From Amphritea sp. (GTDB lineage: Bacteria > Pseudomonadota > Gammaproteobacteria > Pseudomonadales > Balneatricaceae), in assembly GCF_016744155.1 (NCBI RefSeq), contig NZ_JADGEW010000003.1, positions 62,001 through 126,000 of the forward strand: a stretch of DNA of 64,000 bases. The letters run 5' to 3'. Of the stretch, positions 18,224 to 28,531 are shown one piece after another (position 1 is the stretch's first letter; the number at the start of each line of letters is the position of its first letter). The notes under the pieces are model-generated. The model was not told the origin of the DNA and searched no databases. It worked only from the letters and a program-made list of their open reading frames with translations. The position numbers were made by a program, and so were the translations under genes.

Positions 18224-18233
18224 CCCCATCTAT
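18224..18233 (+). promoter_or_regulatory. Heat-shock (sigma-32) -10 element of lon
   Basis: CCCCATCTAT matches the sigma-32 -10 consensus CCCCATnTA, 78 bases before the lon ATG. The corresponding -35 (consensus CTTGAA) is poor: a T-rich stretch with GGTTGT. lon is a classical sigma-32 gene. The rest of the 17953-18310 gap holds the nfuA terminator and no other signal I recognise. Confidence 0.5.
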
Positions 18234-18310
18234 CAGTAAAAGCGACATACCGCACAAGTCTGTAACTGCTGTATTCTGCAGTTTCTTCCGAATAAGGAGT
18301 TAGGTCCGTT

Positions 18311-20740
18311 ATGGCACCACTCGAGAATGAAAAAGAGATCACTACCAGCACATTGCCGGTTCTACCACTGCGTGATGTGGTTATATATCCACATATGGTG
18401 ATCCCGCTTTTCGTCGGCCGCGAAAAGTCTATTCAGGCCCTGGAAGCAGCAATGCTTCAGGATAAAGAGATTCTACTCATCGCTCAGAAAAACGCCTCCG
18501 ATGATGAGCCGGTAGGCAGTGATCTGTTTTCTATCGGTACCGTTGCAAGTATTTTGCAGATGCTGAAATTACCTGACGGTACGGTAAAAGTACTGGTTGA
18601 GGGTGATTATCGTGCGCATATCGATACGCTTCATGAGACTGAAGAGTTCTTTACTGCAGATATCTCTGTTTTAGCCATTGATGAGGTGAGTGAGGGTGAA
18701 GCAGAAATCTACAAGCGCACTGCACTGGACCAGTTTGAGCGCTTTGTACAGGTAAACAAAAAGATTCCTGCTGAGGTACTGACCTCGCTGGGTTCTATCG
18801 ATGAGATTGGCCGGCTGGCTGATACTATCGCTGCGCATATGTCTCTTAAGCTTGACGAGAAACAGAAAATTCTGGAAATGCTGGATGATAAGCAGCGTCT
18901 GGAACATCTGATGGCGTTGATGGAATCTGAAATAGACCTGGTTGAAGTTGAAAAACGGATTCGCGGCCGGGTTAAGAAGCAGATGGAGAAAAGCCAGCGC
19001 GAGTATTATCTGAATGAGCAGATGAAAGCGATTCAGAAAGAGCTGGGTGATCTGGATGAAAACGGCACGACTGATATCGAAGAGCTGAAAAAGCGCATTG
19101 ATGAAGCCGGAATGCCGCAGGAAGCATTAGATAAAACGCTGAGCGAATATAACAAGCTGAAGATGATGTCACCGATGTCTGCAGAGGCTGCTGTTGTGCG
19201 GGGTTATATCGATTGGATGCTGCAGGTTCCATGGTCTAAACGTTCTAAATTACGCCATGATATGAATCGTGCTGAAGAGATTCTCAACGAAGATCACTAC
19301 GGTCTGGAAGAGGTTAAGGATCGCATTCTTGAGTATTTAGCTGTACAGAAACGGGTACGCAAGCTGAAAGGTCCTATTCTCTGTCTGGTTGGCCCGCCGG
19401 GTGTGGGTAAAACCTCACTGGGTCAGTCCATCGCACGGGCGACTAACCGTAAGTACGTACGTATGGCGCTTGGTGGTGTCAGAGATGAGGCGGAGATCCG
19501 TGGTCATCGTCGTACCTATATCGGTTCTATGCCGGGCAAACTGATTCAGAAGATGTCTAAGGTCGGGGTTAAAAACCCACTGTTCCTGTTGGATGAGATC
19601 GACAAAATGGGTATGGATCAGCGCGGTGATCCGGCGTCTGCTCTTTTGGAAGTACTTGATCCCGAGCAAAACGGAACCTTCAATGATCACTACCTGGAGG
19701 TCGATTTCGATCTGTCAGATGTGATGTTTGTTTGTACCTCTAACTCTATGGATATCCCCGGGCCGTTACTGGACCGGATGGAGATCATTCGCATCCCGGG
19801 TTATACCGAAGATGAAAAACTTAACATCGCTCGTAAATATTTGATTCCTAAGCAGCTTAAGACCAACGGTCTGAAAAAGAATGAGCTGACGATTGACGAT
19901 GAAGCGGTAACGGATCTGATTCGCTATTACACTCGTGAAGCGGGCGTGCGTGGACTGGAACGTGAGATTGCAAAAATCTGTCGTAAAGTGATTAAAGAAG
20001 TTGCTTTGAGTGGCGATAAAAACGCGTCTATTATTGCCAACAGTGAGAACCTTGAGCACTATTCCGGAGTACATAAGTGTAGCTTTGGTATGGCTGAAGA
20101 GCAGGATCGTATTGGTCATGTTACTGGCCTGGCCTGGACCTCGGTTGGCGGAGATATTCTGACGATAGAATCAGCTGTTGTTCCAGGTAAAGGACGACAG
20201 ATTCGCACCGGTTGTCTGGGTGATGTGATGCAGGAATCGATTCAGGCTGCGTTGACTGTTGTACGAAGCCGTTCTGAATCTCTGGGTATCAATCCTGACT
20301 TTCATGAAGAAAACGACATTCATATCCATGTACCAGAAGGCGCTACGCCGAAAGATGGCCCAAGTGCTGGTATTGGTATGTGTACTGCATTAGTATCTGT
20401 GCTGACCAATATTCCAGTCCGTTCTGAAGTGGCAATGACCGGTGAAATTACCCTACGGGGACAAGTTCTACCGATCGGAGGGCTAAAAGAGAAGCTTCTG
20501 GCAGCTCATCGGGGTGGGATCAAAACGGTCATTATTCCAGATGAAAATAAGCGTGATCTGAAAGAAATCCCAGACAATATCAAAGCAGATCTGGATATTC
20601 GTCCGGTTAAATGGATTGATGAGGTCTTGCAAATCGCGCTGAAATATAGTCCGGAACCGCTAACCGAAGAGCAAAAAGCTAGCTTTTCTGAGAAGAAAAA
20701 GCTTGCAAAAGGTGAGCGGGGGCAAATAAAACCGCATTAA
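18311..20740 (+). CDS. lon: ATP-dependent protease La (Lon)
   Basis: An 809-residue LonA protease with all three parts: N-terminal substrate-binding domain with the [19 protein letters not shown] opening, coiled-coil region, AAA+ domain (Walker [10 protein letters not shown] at about 361, Walker [12 protein letters not shown]) and C-terminal protease domain. The catalytic dyad is S685 in [11 protein letters not shown] and K728 in GGLKEKLLA, 43 residues apart as in E. coli. Lon degrades misfolded proteins and short-lived regulators in the cytoplasm. AAGGAG lies 11 bases before the ATG. lon-hupB-ppiD is a conserved gene order. Confidence 0.98.
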   Translation: MAPLENEKEITTSTLPVLPLRDVVIYPHMVIPLFVGREKSIQALEAAMLQDKEILLIAQKNASDDEPVGSDLFSIGTVASILQMLKLPDGTVKVLVEGDYRAHIDTLHETEEFFTADISVLAIDEVSEGEAEIYKRTALDQFERFVQVNKKIPAEVLTSLGSIDEIGRLADTIAAHMSLKLDEKQKILEMLDDKQRLEHLMALMESEIDLVEVEKRIRGRVKKQMEKSQREYYLNEQMKAIQKELGDLDENGTTDIEELKKRIDEAGMPQEALDKTLSEYNKLKMMSPMSAEAAVVRGYIDWMLQVPWSKRSKLRHDMNRAEEILNEDHYGLEEVKDRILEYLAVQKRVRKLKGPILCLVGPPGVGKTSLGQSIARATNRKYVRMALGGVRDEAEIRGHRRTYIGSMPGKLIQKMSKVGVKNPLFLLDEIDKMGMDQRGDPASALLEVLDPEQNGTFNDHYLEVDFDLSDVMFVCTSNSMDIPGPLLDRMEIIRIPGYTEDEKLNIARKYLIPKQLKTNGLKKNELTIDDEAVTDLIRYYTREAGVRGLEREIAKICRKVIKEVALSGDKNASIIANSENLEHYSGVHKCSFGMAEEQDRIGHVTGLAWTSVGGDILTIESAVVPGKGRQIRTGCLGDVMQESIQAALTVVRSRSESLGINPDFHEENDIHIHVPEGATPKDGPSAGIGMCTALVSVLTNIPVRSEVAMTGEITLRGQVLPIGGLKEKLLAAHRGGIKTVIIPDENKRDLKEIPDNIKADLDIRPVKWIDEVLQIALKYSPEPLTEEQKASFSEKKKLAKGERGQIKPH

Positions 20741-20773
20741 CACAGAATAGTGACAAATCAGGCTGAAAGCCGC

Positions 20774-20803
20774 TTGACAGCTGATTTGCAGGCTTGGTAT
20801 AAA
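20774..20803 (+). promoter_or_regulatory. Promoter of hupB
   Basis: TTGACA (20774-20779) and TATAAA (20798-20803) are separated by 18 bases, followed by a GC-containing discriminator. The hupB GTG start is about 68 bases downstream. Confidence 0.65.
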
Positions 20804-20870
20804 TTGTCCCGAGAACTTGCTGGGCATGGGCACAGAATATATAAAAAATGATTCATATAAGGGGAACAAT

Positions 20871-21146
20871 GTGAATAAATCTGAACTGATCGACGCAATC
20901 GCAGCTTCTGCGGACATTCCAAAGGCTGCTGCAGGCCGCGCACTTGACGCTACGCTGGAGTCAATTTCTGGCGCTCTGCAAGGTGGTGATTCTGTTGCAC
21001 TGGTAGGTTTTGGTACTTTTGGTGTTAAAGAACGTGCTGCGCGTACTGGTCGTAACCCTCAGACAGGTCAGCCAATCCAGATCGCTGCGGCGACTCTGCC
21101 TACTTTCAAGCCTGGTAAGGCTCTGAAAGACTCTGTAAATAAGTAA
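20871..21146 (+). CDS. hupB: DNA-binding protein HU-beta
   Basis: A 91-residue HU/IHF-family nucleoid protein. The N-terminus [20 protein letters not shown] and the beta-arm motif [12 protein letters not shown] with the prolines that intercalate DNA are present. The start is GTG, as in E. coli hupB, preceded by AAGGGGAA; an ATG-like upstream frame from 20817 would add 18 residues not found in HU. HU binds and bends DNA without sequence preference. It lies downstream of lon with its own promoter. Confidence 0.97.
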   Translation: MNKSELIDAIAASADIPKAAAGRALDATLESISGALQGGDSVALVGFGTFGVKERAARTGRNPQTGQPIQIAAATLPTFKPGKALKDSVNK

Positions 21147-21185
21147 GACACGCTAGCGCCTGATCCGTAAGGATCGCTGGTACCT

Positions 21186-21262
21186 GGAGCGGTAGTTCAG
21201 TTGGTTAGAATACCTGCCTGTCACGCAGGGGGTCGCGGGTTCGAGTCCCGTCCGTTCCGCCA
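21186..21262 (+). tRNA. tRNA-Asp (GTC)
   Basis: A 77-base cloverleaf with encoded CCA: acceptor arm GGAGCGG/CCGTTCC, D-arm GTTCAGTTGGTTAGAAT, anticodon arm CCTGCCTGTCACGCAGG with anticodon GTC at 21220-21222, T-arm GCGGGTTCGAGTCCCGT. It is almost identical to E. coli tRNA-Asp as remembered. It stands between hupB and ppiD and has a terminator 90 bases downstream. Confidence 0.98.
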
Positions 21263-21349
21263 AATGTGAGATCAGCTAAAGATTGGTTAGCTGACACTCA
21301 GGGAAACGATTAGTGCTTATGCCGCGTCGTATTGCCAAACATATAAAAG

Positions 21350-21380
21350 GCGCATCCTGACTGGGGTGCGCTTTTTTTTT
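21350..21380 (+). terminator. Terminator after tRNA-Asp
   Basis: GCGCATCC and GGGTGCGC pair (one wobble) around TGACTG, followed by nine or more T, just before the ppiD start. Confidence 0.85.
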
Positions 21381-21415
21381 CTATTTGCACAATAGCTTAG
21401 AGGCCCAGAGGCAAT

Positions 21416-23296
21416 ATGCTTCAGAATATCCGAGATAACTCCAAAGGGATTGTTGCGAAGGTCATTGTAGGCCTGATCGCAGTTACCTTTGCCCTGTTCG
21501 GGGTTGAATCCCTGGTCAGCCTGACTGCAGGTTCCAACGCACCGGCGATCGTAAATGGCGTCGAAATAAGTGAACGAGATCTGCTTCAGGGTGCTGACCT
21601 GCAACGTAGACAGCTATTAGCTCAGATGGGTGAAAATGCTGATCCAACTTTGCTCGATGATAATCTGATTCGTAAAGCGACTCTGGATAACCTAATTCAG
21701 CAGGAAGTTTTGGTGCAGTCTGCGATCAGTCAGGATATGGCGATTGCTGATCAGGCACTGGATCAGATGATTATTAATACTCAGGACTTTCAGGCAGAGG
21801 GTGTGTTTAATCGCGATCAGTATACTGCTGTTTTGCGAAATGCCGGTCTATCACCTTTGATGTATAAAGAATTGCTGCGCAAAGAAAGCCTGATAGGTTA
21901 CGAGCGTTCCGGTTACCTGCTGTCTGGCTTCTCGCTGGAGCAAGAGGCCGAACGTATTATCGCCCTTGATCGTGAAACACGCGATGTCGCCTATCTTCAA
22001 GTGGCACTGGATGATTACAAACAGGGAGTATCCCTGACCGCTGAAGATAAGCGTGCTTATTATGATGCTCATCTGCAAGAGTTTATGACCGAAGAGCAGG
22101 TAGCAATCGAGTACCTGCTGATCAATAAAATAGACCTATTGAATCAAGTTGTAGTGGATGACGTAGAACTACAGTCACAGTTCGAACAGATGCAGGCTGT
22201 ATTTGACTCTGAGGAACAGCGTACCGTCTCTCATATCATGATTGAGGTTTCTGATCAGGTTGATGATGCTGCGGCACTGGCGAAGGCTCAGGAGCTTGCT
22301 GGGCGTCTGGTAGCGGGTGAAGAATTTGCTACGCTGGCAGAAACTGAATCCGATGATCCTGGCTCAGCGCCTATGGGTGGTGATCTGGGTGTTTATCAGC
22401 AAGGCTTGCTGGATGGGCCCTTTGAGTCAGCGGTCTACGCGCTTAATGTTGGTGAAGTGTCAGAGCCTGTTCGTACCTCGTTCGGTTATCACCTGATTAA
22501 ACTGACAGAGCTATCTGCATCTGAAGCGCCTGTATTTGAAGAGGTGAAGGACCAGCTGATTGCTGAGCAGATGGAGAATAAAGTTGAACAGCTTTATGTT
22601 GAGAAAGTGGGTCAATTGACTGATCTGGCATTCTCTGCTGGTGATCTGATTGAGCCTGCTGACGAGTTAAAGCTGAATATCATTGAGGCTGAACCGTTCA
22701 GCGCGGCCGGTGGCAATGAAGAAGTGACTTCTAATGTCCGTGTAATCCGCGCAGCATTTAATGCAGAGTTGATTCGTGACGGTTTGAATAGTGACCCGAT
22801 TGAACTGGATTCAGGTCGTACACTGGTACTGCGGGTAAAAGAGCACATCCTTCCACGTCAACTCAGTGAAGAAGAAGTTAGCGATCAGATTACTGAAGTG
22901 CTGATCGTAGAGAAGGCTGGTGAAGCGCTACAGGCATCGCTGGAAACTGAGCTTGATAAGCTGCAACAGGGCGGTGAGCGCGTTTCTATAAACGGTGCTG
23001 AGTGGACTGTTGCTGAGGCGGTATCCCGTGCTGACCGTAGTCAGTCATTTGAAGTAATGACCACAGCATTTAAAATACCTAAGCCAGAGAGTGGAGCGTC
23101 TTATGCGCTGATCACTTTGCAGAATGGTGCAAAAGCGATTGTAGCGGTTACTGCGGTTAACACTCCTGACCTTAGTGCTGTGACAGCAGATGAGCGCAAA
23201 GGCATGCGTGCAGTGCTGGGACAGCGCGCAGGCCAGTTCGATTATCAGGCGATGACAGAAGCGCGTAAAAGTGCTGCCGTGATTGAGAAACTCTGA
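21416..23296 (+). CDS. ppiD: Periplasmic chaperone PpiD, parvulin-type
   Basis: A 626-residue SurA-like protein anchored in the inner membrane by one N-terminal segment (about residues 14-34, VIVGLIAVTFALFGV). A SurA N-terminal-type domain with NGVEISERDLLQ follows, and one parvulin domain at about 265-360 (SHIMIE, GGDLGVYQQGLLDGPFE, TSFGYHLIKL). The second half is a large chaperone-type region. PpiD stands at the SecYEG exit and helps exported outer-membrane proteins. Length matches E. coli PpiD (623). The order hupB-ppiD is conserved, here with a tRNA between. Confidence 0.95.
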   Translation: MLQNIRDNSKGIVAKVIVGLIAVTFALFGVESLVSLTAGSNAPAIVNGVEISERDLLQGADLQRRQLLAQMGENADPTLLDDNLIRKATLDNLIQQEVLVQSAISQDMAIADQALDQMIINTQDFQAEGVFNRDQYTAVLRNAGLSPLMYKELLRKESLIGYERSGYLLSGFSLEQEAERIIALDRETRDVAYLQVALDDYKQGVSLTAEDKRAYYDAHLQEFMTEEQVAIEYLLINKIDLLNQVVVDDVELQSQFEQMQAVFDSEEQRTVSHIMIEVSDQVDDAAALAKAQELAGRLVAGEEFATLAETESDDPGSAPMGGDLGVYQQGLLDGPFESAVYALNVGEVSEPVRTSFGYHLIKLTELSASEAPVFEEVKDQLIAEQMENKVEQLYVEKVGQLTDLAFSAGDLIEPADELKLNIIEAEPFSAAGGNEEVTSNVRVIRAAFNAELIRDGLNSDPIELDSGRTLVLRVKEHILPRQLSEEEVSDQITEVLIVEKAGEALQASLETELDKLQQGGERVSINGAEWTVAEAVSRADRSQSFEVMTTAFKIPKPESGASYALITLQNGAKAIVAVTAVNTPDLSAVTADERKGMRAVLGQRAGQFDYQAMTEARKSAAVIEKL

Positions 23297-23318
23297 TTGT
23301 GAACCGGTAAATGATTAT

Positions 23319-23346
23319 AAAAAGGCTGCTTATGCAGCCTTTTTTA
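23319..23346 (+). terminator. Terminator after ppiD
   Basis: AAAAGGCTGC and GCAGCCTTTT pair around TTAT, followed by T residues. Confidence 0.9.
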
Positions 23347-23522
23347 TTGTCTGGATTTATGCCCATAGTGAGTTTTCTGACTACACTAATAAATCAGTGT
23401 GAGCCTGTACTTAACAGTGGTTAATCCAAGATTACCGAATTACCCAGTCAAAGCTTTAACATAATCATGAAGCGGTAAAGCTCTGTTCGCTTTGTTAGGT
23501 CGTACATCAAAGGAGGTGGGCT

Positions 23523-24047
23523 ATGTTACCAAGTGTATGCGAAGCACAGAAACCCCTTAAAGAGCAGTATAAACAAAAACCAGATCTGGCTATGGTTATC
23601 GACCATGCTAAGACATCAGGCGAATCTGCCTCGGATCCTTTTCATTCCAGGGTCGAGCCGATGGAAGGCTGTGGTGTCTTAGTACCAGTCGGTGTTCATG
23701 CCGCCGTTGGGGGGAAGCATGATGCCCCAACGCCAGGCGACCTATTATGCGCCGCGCTTGCCGCTTGCCAGGATTCAGCTATCCGTATGGTTGCAAATTT
23801 GATGGACATAGAGCTTCTTGAGTTAGAGGTTCGAGTCACGGCGACAGCAGATGTCAGGGGCGCGTTGGCGATGGATCGTGCGGTCCCCGTTGGATTCCAG
23901 GCCATGAGCTGCGATGTGAAGATGAAAGTGAGTGATGATACGACGCGAGAAAAATTAGAGCGGCTTCAGGTTGCTGCCAAGGCGTGCTGTGTTGTGCAGC
24001 AAACGTTAAAATCACCACCGCCAGTTAAGACCCGCTTCATATCCTAA
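23523..24047 (+). CDS. OsmC-family peroxide-reductase-like protein
   Basis: A 174-residue OsmC/Ohr-fold protein. The two redox cysteines of the family are in LAACQDSAIRM (start of the central helix) and AAKACCVVQQTLKS. The N-terminus is about 30 residues longer than in OsmC itself. OsmC-type proteins reduce organic hydroperoxides, but this branch (DUF-like, with ARVEPMEGCG before the core) is not assigned to a substrate. The ribosome site AAAGGAGGTG at 23509-23518 is nearly perfect and suggests strong translation. Together with the next gene it interrupts the core genes ppiD and yejF. Confidence 0.8.
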   Translation: MLPSVCEAQKPLKEQYKQKPDLAMVIDHAKTSGESASDPFHSRVEPMEGCGVLVPVGVHAAVGGKHDAPTPGDLLCAALAACQDSAIRMVANLMDIELLELEVRVTATADVRGALAMDRAVPVGFQAMSCDVKMKVSDDTTREKLERLQVAAKACCVVQQTLKSPPPVKTRFIS

Positions 24048-24256
24048 GATGGTGATGTGTGTAACCTGCTCGTGCCGTTAGGCCATTTAATCGAACAGTT
24101 GGGACTTCTAAATTCCGTCTGGAAACTTCAAACTGCCGTTTTAATACTATACTCATATAAATCTATATAGTGCGCTGGCTCATAGAGACAGCGCTCTATC
24201 GCTTAATTTGACCAATGATTGAGAACGCAAATCACCTATTACCCTAGGAGGTCATC

Positions 24257-24634
24257 ATGAAAACCAGGTCAGTATCTTTAGCCTTACTCTTACCTGCGGC
24301 TATTTTTGTAAGCGGTTGCCAGCATCATCAAACTCGAACGAGCGGGAATAGCTTCGTCATCATAGGTGAGTCGATGGCTACGGGGGCTGAAGCGGCTCAG
24401 GAGCTGCAGTTGGCAATTAACCGTACACAAACCGTTGGTTGCACTGCGGTGTCTGTTGGTGGCTATGGAGCGGCGGGTGAGGGTATGATTCTGGGCCTTG
24501 CTGCACTGATTAAGTGTCCCGGTGGTATACATATCATACCGACAGGTTTTCCCTACGACGCGAATACGGGTGTGAAGATACCGGTTGATCCCGCAGCGGT
24601 GCTTCCACCGCCACTATCACCACCTGTTCCATAA
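24257..24634 (+). CDS. Putative lipoprotein of unknown function
   Basis: A 125-residue protein with a signal sequence and lipobox (IFVSGCQHHQ, Cys at 21), so it should be lipid-anchored in the envelope; the residue after Cys is Gln, which does not signal inner-membrane retention. The middle is rich in Gly and Ala (GYGAAGEGMILGLAAL) and the tail is proline-rich (VLPPPLSPPVP). No known domain is recognised. Two further cysteines (VGCTAV, IKCPGG) could form a disulfide. A good ribosome site, AGGAGGT, precedes the ATG. Confidence 0.7.
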   Translation: MKTRSVSLALLLPAAIFVSGCQHHQTRTSGNSFVIIGESMATGAEAAQELQLAINRTQTVGCTAVSVGGYGAAGEGMILGLAALIKCPGGIHIIPTGFPYDANTGVKIPVDPAAVLPPPLSPPVP

Positions 24635-24692
24635 AGTCTGAGGGCATAGCTGTAAGAGATCTTAAGAGGTTTTTAAAGTGGCCATTACAAAT

Positions 24693-24734
24693 GGGAGCTG
24701 AGTAAAGTATCAACTTAAGTTTTGCTCAGCTCTC
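24693..24734. terminator. Hairpin between lipoprotein gene and yejF
   Basis: GGGAGCTGAGTAAA and TTTGCTCAGCTCTC pair almost fully around a 14-base loop. It stands between converging genes and probably ends transcription, although it has no long T-run. Confidence 0.5.
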
Positions 24735-24776
24735 GTCTTGAGTTACCTGTCTCTTTAAGAGGTGATCCCTCTCTGG

Positions 24777-26375
24777 TCAATTATCGGCAAAGGCCGCCCG
24801 TAGTAATCGTTGAGTATATTCCTGAGCGGGGTTGCTGAATATCTGAGCGGCATCACCCTGTTCGATTATATCGCCATGCTGCATCACCACCAGGTCGTGG
24901 CTCAGGGCTTTGACTACAGCAAGATCATGGCTGATAAAGATATAGGTTAGCTTGTAGCGCTGCTGTAACTCTCGTAACAGATCGATAATTTGCGCCTGTA
25001 CGGTCCGGTCTAATGCTGAGGTGGGTTCATCAAGGATGATTAGTTCCGGTTTTAAGATGACGGCCCGGGCGATAGCGATACGCTGGCGCTGCCCACCGGA
25101 GAATTCATGGGGGTAACGGTGTCTGTCGTCGGGGTCCAGTCCGACTTCCTTGAGAACGTCGATGATCATCTGTTCCCGTTCGACCGGTTGGCCTATGTTA
25201 TGAATATCCAGCCCTTCGCTTATACATTCAGCCACCGACATTCGGGGGCTGAGACTGCCGTATGGATCTTGAAAAACGATCTGCATTTTGCGTCGCAAGG
25301 GTTTGATCTCTTGCTGATTCAGCTGATCTATATTCTTTCCAGAAAATTTGATACCGCCTTCTGAATTGATCAGACGCAGAATGGCCAGTCCCAGGGTGGT
25401 TTTTCCGGAGCCACTTTCGCCCACCACGCCCAGTGTTCGTCCTGGGTTGAGGCGAATATTAGCGGGATTAACTGCTTTGATATGGTCAACGGTACGTTTT
25501 AGAAAGCCTTTTTTAATCGGAAACCAGACTTTTAACTCGCGAGTTTCAAGTAGTGGTGCATGACTCAATGGAACTGGCTGAGGCTGGCCTGAGGGCTCAG
25601 CGTTCAGTAGCTTGAGGGTGTAGGGGTGTTGTGGGTCGGCAAACAACTGAGCGGTGTTGTTCCGTTCTACGATAGCGCCCTGATACATGACACAGACATC
25701 GTCGCTGTAGCGACGCACAATATTCAGATCGTGGGTGATCAATAGCACGGCCATGCCCATTTTCTGCTGCAGTGACTGGAGCAACTCAAGAATCTGTTCC
25801 TGAATGGTTACATCCAGTGCGGTAGTCGGTTCATCTGCAATCAGTAGCTCTGGATCATTCGCCAGCGCCATGGCGATCATTACCCGCTGACGTTGCCCGC
25901 CTGAAAGTTCGTGAGGGTGGCTCTTAAGGCGTTTCTCGGGATCTTTGATGCCAACAAGATCGAGCAGTTCAATGGTTCTCTTAAGGGCCTGCTGACCGGT
26001 CAGGCCTTTATGGAGCAGCAGCGTCTCGCCAATCTGTTTAGCGATATTATGTAATGGATTCAGAGAGGTCATTGGCTCCTGAAAAATAACGCTTATTCGA
26101 TCACCACGCAGTGAGCGCATCTGCGCTTCAGTGTTCTGTAGCAGGTCTTTACCCTTATAGAGTATTGAGCCTTCGGGGTGGCTGGCCTTAGGGTAGGGGA
26201 GTAGTTTAAGAATGGACATCGCCGTCACAGACTTACCGGAGCCGGACTCGCCGACCAGAGCCATAATTTTACCTCGGTGTATATCAAAGCTGACCTGCTT
26301 TACTGCATCCACAGCCTGGCTGTTCTGGCCAAAGCGTACCGAGAGATTACGAACAGAAAGAAGGGCTTCAGTCAT
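24777..26375 (-). CDS. yejF: Peptide ABC transporter, double ATPase YejF
   Basis: A 532-residue protein with two complete ABC ATPase halves. Each has a Walker A (GESGSGKSVTAM near residue 41; GESGSGKTTLGL near 322), a signature LSGGQRQRV or FSGGQRQRI, and a Walker B (LLIADEPTTALD; LIILDEPTSALD). Fused pairs of this kind are typical of YejF and GsiA. It energises uptake of oligopeptides (in E. coli, microcin C and related peptides) and overlaps yejE by eight bases. It is the last gene of yejABEF. Confidence 0.94.
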   Translation of the reverse strand: MTEALLSVRNLSVRFGQNSQAVDAVKQVSFDIHRGKIMALVGESGSGKSVTAMSILKLLPYPKASHPEGSILYKGKDLLQNTEAQMRSLRGDRISVIFQEPMTSLNPLHNIAKQIGETLLLHKGLTGQQALKRTIELLDLVGIKDPEKRLKSHPHELSGGQRQRVMIAMALANDPELLIADEPTTALDVTIQEQILELLQSLQQKMGMAVLLITHDLNIVRRYSDDVCVMYQGAIVERNNTAQLFADPQHPYTLKLLNAEPSGQPQPVPLSHAPLLETRELKVWFPIKKGFLKRTVDHIKAVNPANIRLNPGRTLGVVGESGSGKTTLGLAILRLINSEGGIKFSGKNIDQLNQQEIKPLRRKMQIVFQDPYGSLSPRMSVAECISEGLDIHNIGQPVEREQMIIDVLKEVGLDPDDRHRYPHEFSGGQRQRIAIARAVILKPELIILDEPTSALDRTVQAQIIDLLRELQQRYKLTYIFISHDLAVVKALSHDLVVMQHGDIIEQGDAAQIFSNPAQEYTQRLLRAAFADN

Positions 26376-27420
26376 TCATTACTTTCCTTGGATCAAATGC
26401 ATCCCGAACCGCTTCGCCAATGAATATCAGCAGCGTCAGCATAATCGAAAGAGCGGCAAAAGCGGTCAGGCCCAGCCAGGGGGCGTGCAGGTTCGCTTTG
26501 CCTTGAGCCACCAGTTCTCCCAGTGATGCAGAGCCGGGTGGCAGGCCGAAACCGAGAAAATCCAGGGCGGTAAGAGTAACCAGTGAGCCGTTAAAGATGA
26601 AGGGCATAAAAGTCAGGGTGGCGACCATCGCATTGGGTAGGATATGACGGGACATGATCAGCCGGTTGCTCAGGCCTAAGGCTCTTGCTGCACGGACATA
26701 CTCAAGGTTACGTCCCCGCAGAAACTCTGCACGTACTACATCAACCAACTGCATCCAGGAGAACAGCAGCATGATGCCTAATAACCACCAGAAGTTAGGC
26801 TGGACGATACTGGCGAGAATAATCAGCAGGAAGAGCACCGGCATACCGGACCAAATCTCTATGAAGCGCTGAAAAATTAGATCGACTTTACCGCCGTAAT
26901 ACCCCTGCACTGCACCTGCCGCGACGCCGATCACCGAGCTTATCAGGGTCAATGTGATGGCAAACAGCACTGAAACCCTGAAACCATAAATCACCCGCGC
27001 CAGTACATCCCGGCCCTGATCGTCGGTGCCTAGCAAATTGTCACTGCTGGGCGGAGAGGGAGCGGGTACTGGTAAGTCCTGATTGATGGTGCGATAGCTG
27101 AAACGGATAGGGGTCCAGAGTATCCAGCCCTGTTTGTCGGTTATCAGCTCTTGAATATAGGGGTCTTTATAGTCAGCAAACGTATCAAACTCGCCACCGA
27201 AGGCGAGCTCTGAATAATCGACGACAACCGGATAGTAGAAGCTATTTTCGTAGCGAACTAACAGCGGTTTGTCATTGGCGATAAACTCAGCGAACAGACT
27301 GAACAGAAAGAGCGCGAGAAATAGCCATAGTGCCCAATAACCACGGCGGTTGTTGCGAAAATTCTGCAACCTACGCTGGTTGATAGGGCTCATCTTTTTT
27401 GGGTTGAACTGCTTTAACAT
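26368..27420 (-). CDS. yejE: Peptide ABC transporter permease YejE
   Basis: A 350-residue permease with an N-terminal membrane segment (about residues 29-48), a periplasmic insert of about 100 residues, and the five-helix permease core with the EAA-type loop ARALGLSNRLIMSRHILPNA that touches the ATPase. The motif LLGTDDQGRDVLARVIYG is characteristic of the DppC/OppC type. It pairs with YejB. It is separated from yejB by five bases. Confidence 0.94.
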   Translation of the reverse strand: MLKQFNPKKMSPINQRRLQNFRNNRRGYWALWLFLALFLFSLFAEFIANDKPLLVRYENSFYYPVVVDYSELAFGGEFDTFADYKDPYIQELITDKQGWILWTPIRFSYRTINQDLPVPAPSPPSSDNLLGTDDQGRDVLARVIYGFRVSVLFAITLTLISSVIGVAAGAVQGYYGGKVDLIFQRFIEIWSGMPVLFLLIILASIVQPNFWWLLGIMLLFSWMQLVDVVRAEFLRGRNLEYVRAARALGLSNRLIMSRHILPNAMVATLTFMPFIFNGSLVTLTALDFLGFGLPPGSASLGELVAQGKANLHAPWLGLTAFAALSIMLTLLIFIGEAVRDAFDPRKVMND

Positions 27421-27425
27421 ACTGC

Positions 27426-28526
27426 TCAGTTCTCCCTACTTTCAAAATCAATTCGGGGGTCAACGGCGACATAGGTCAAGTCGCTTATCAGTTTCAGTAG
27501 CAGACCGATCAGGGTGAATATATAGAGGGTGCCGAAGATCACCGGGTAGTCTCGTTTAATCACCGCTTCGTAACCCAATAGGCCAAGACCATCCAAAGAA
27601 AAGATAACTTCGATTAGCATTGAGCCGGTAAAGAAAATACCGATTAGGGCGGCAGGCATGCCCGCAATAATCAGCAACATAGCATTACGGAATACGTGGC
27701 CATAGAGCACCTGACTTTCGGTCAGTCCTTTAGCGCGGGCGGTTACTACGTACTGTTTGTTAATCTCATCGAGAAAGGAGTTTTTGGTCAGCATGGAGAG
27801 CGTCGCAAAGCTACCGATCACAGATACTAGTACCGGTAGGGTGATATGCCAGAAATAGTCTTTGATCTGGCCCCAGGTGCTAAGCTCATCGAAATTTGGC
27901 GAGGTAAGCCCCCGCAACGGGAACCAATCGAAGTAGGTGCCGCCGGCGAATACAACTATTAGGAGTATGGCAAACAGGAAATTGGGTATGGCATAACCGA
28001 TGATGATAATTGTACTGGTCCAGACATCGAAAGGGGTGCCATCCCGGACTGCTTTCTTTATGCCAAGGGGTACGGCAATCAGGTAAGTAATCAGGGTTGT
28101 CCAAAGTCCAAGGGAGATTGACACCGGTATCTTTTCGATAATCAGATCGGTGACTTTCTTACCGCTGAAAAGGCTTTCGCCAAAATCGAAGACCAGATAA
28201 TTTTTTAACATCTGGATGAAGCGTTCGTGGGCTGGCTTATCAAAACCGTATTGTTTTTCAATCTGCTTTACCAGCTGCGGGTCAAGCCCGCGACCGCCAC
28301 GATAGCCGCTGCTATTGCTGTTACTGCTCTCAGCGGCGCTGCTCAGATCTGACTGCGATGAGCCGTCAAACCGGGCAGTGGCGCTGGTATTCAGTCCCTG
28401 CAGGTTTGCAATGGTCTGTTCTACCGGGCCACCGGGGGCGGCCTGAATAATCAGGAAGTTGATTGTCAGTATACCCAGCAGAGTAGGAATGATCAGCAGC
28501 AGTCGCCGCAGGATATAAGCTGCCAT
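27426..28526 (-). CDS. yejB: Peptide ABC transporter permease YejB
   Basis: A 366-residue DppB/OppB-type permease. The first helix ([19 protein letters not shown]) is followed by a periplasmic Ser- and Asn-rich insert (about residues 47-80), a trait of YejB. The EAA loop is [20 protein letters not shown]. It forms the channel with YejE. Five bases separate it from yejA. Confidence 0.94.
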   Translation of the reverse strand: MAAYILRRLLLIIPTLLGILTINFLIIQAAPGGPVEQTIANLQGLNTSATARFDGSSQSDLSSAAESSNSNSSGYRGGRGLDPQLVKQIEKQYGFDKPAHERFIQMLKNYLVFDFGESLFSGKKVTDLIIEKIPVSISLGLWTTLITYLIAVPLGIKKAVRDGTPFDVWTSTIIIIGYAIPNFLFAILLIVVFAGGTYFDWFPLRGLTSPNFDELSTWGQIKDYFWHITLPVLVSVIGSFATLSMLTKNSFLDEINKQYVVTARAKGLTESQVLYGHVFRNAMLLIIAGMPAALIGIFFTGSMLIEVIFSLDGLGLLGYEAVIKRDYPVIFGTLYIFTLIGLLLKLISDLTYVAVDPRIDFESREN

Positions 28527-28531
28527 TTAGG

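Noticed and set aside
23455..23503. CTTTAAC ... GTTAGGT with an inner stem, resembling an integron attC site before the OsmC-like gene
   Set aside because: Too short, without proper L and R box pairing, and no integrase or matching site after the gene.
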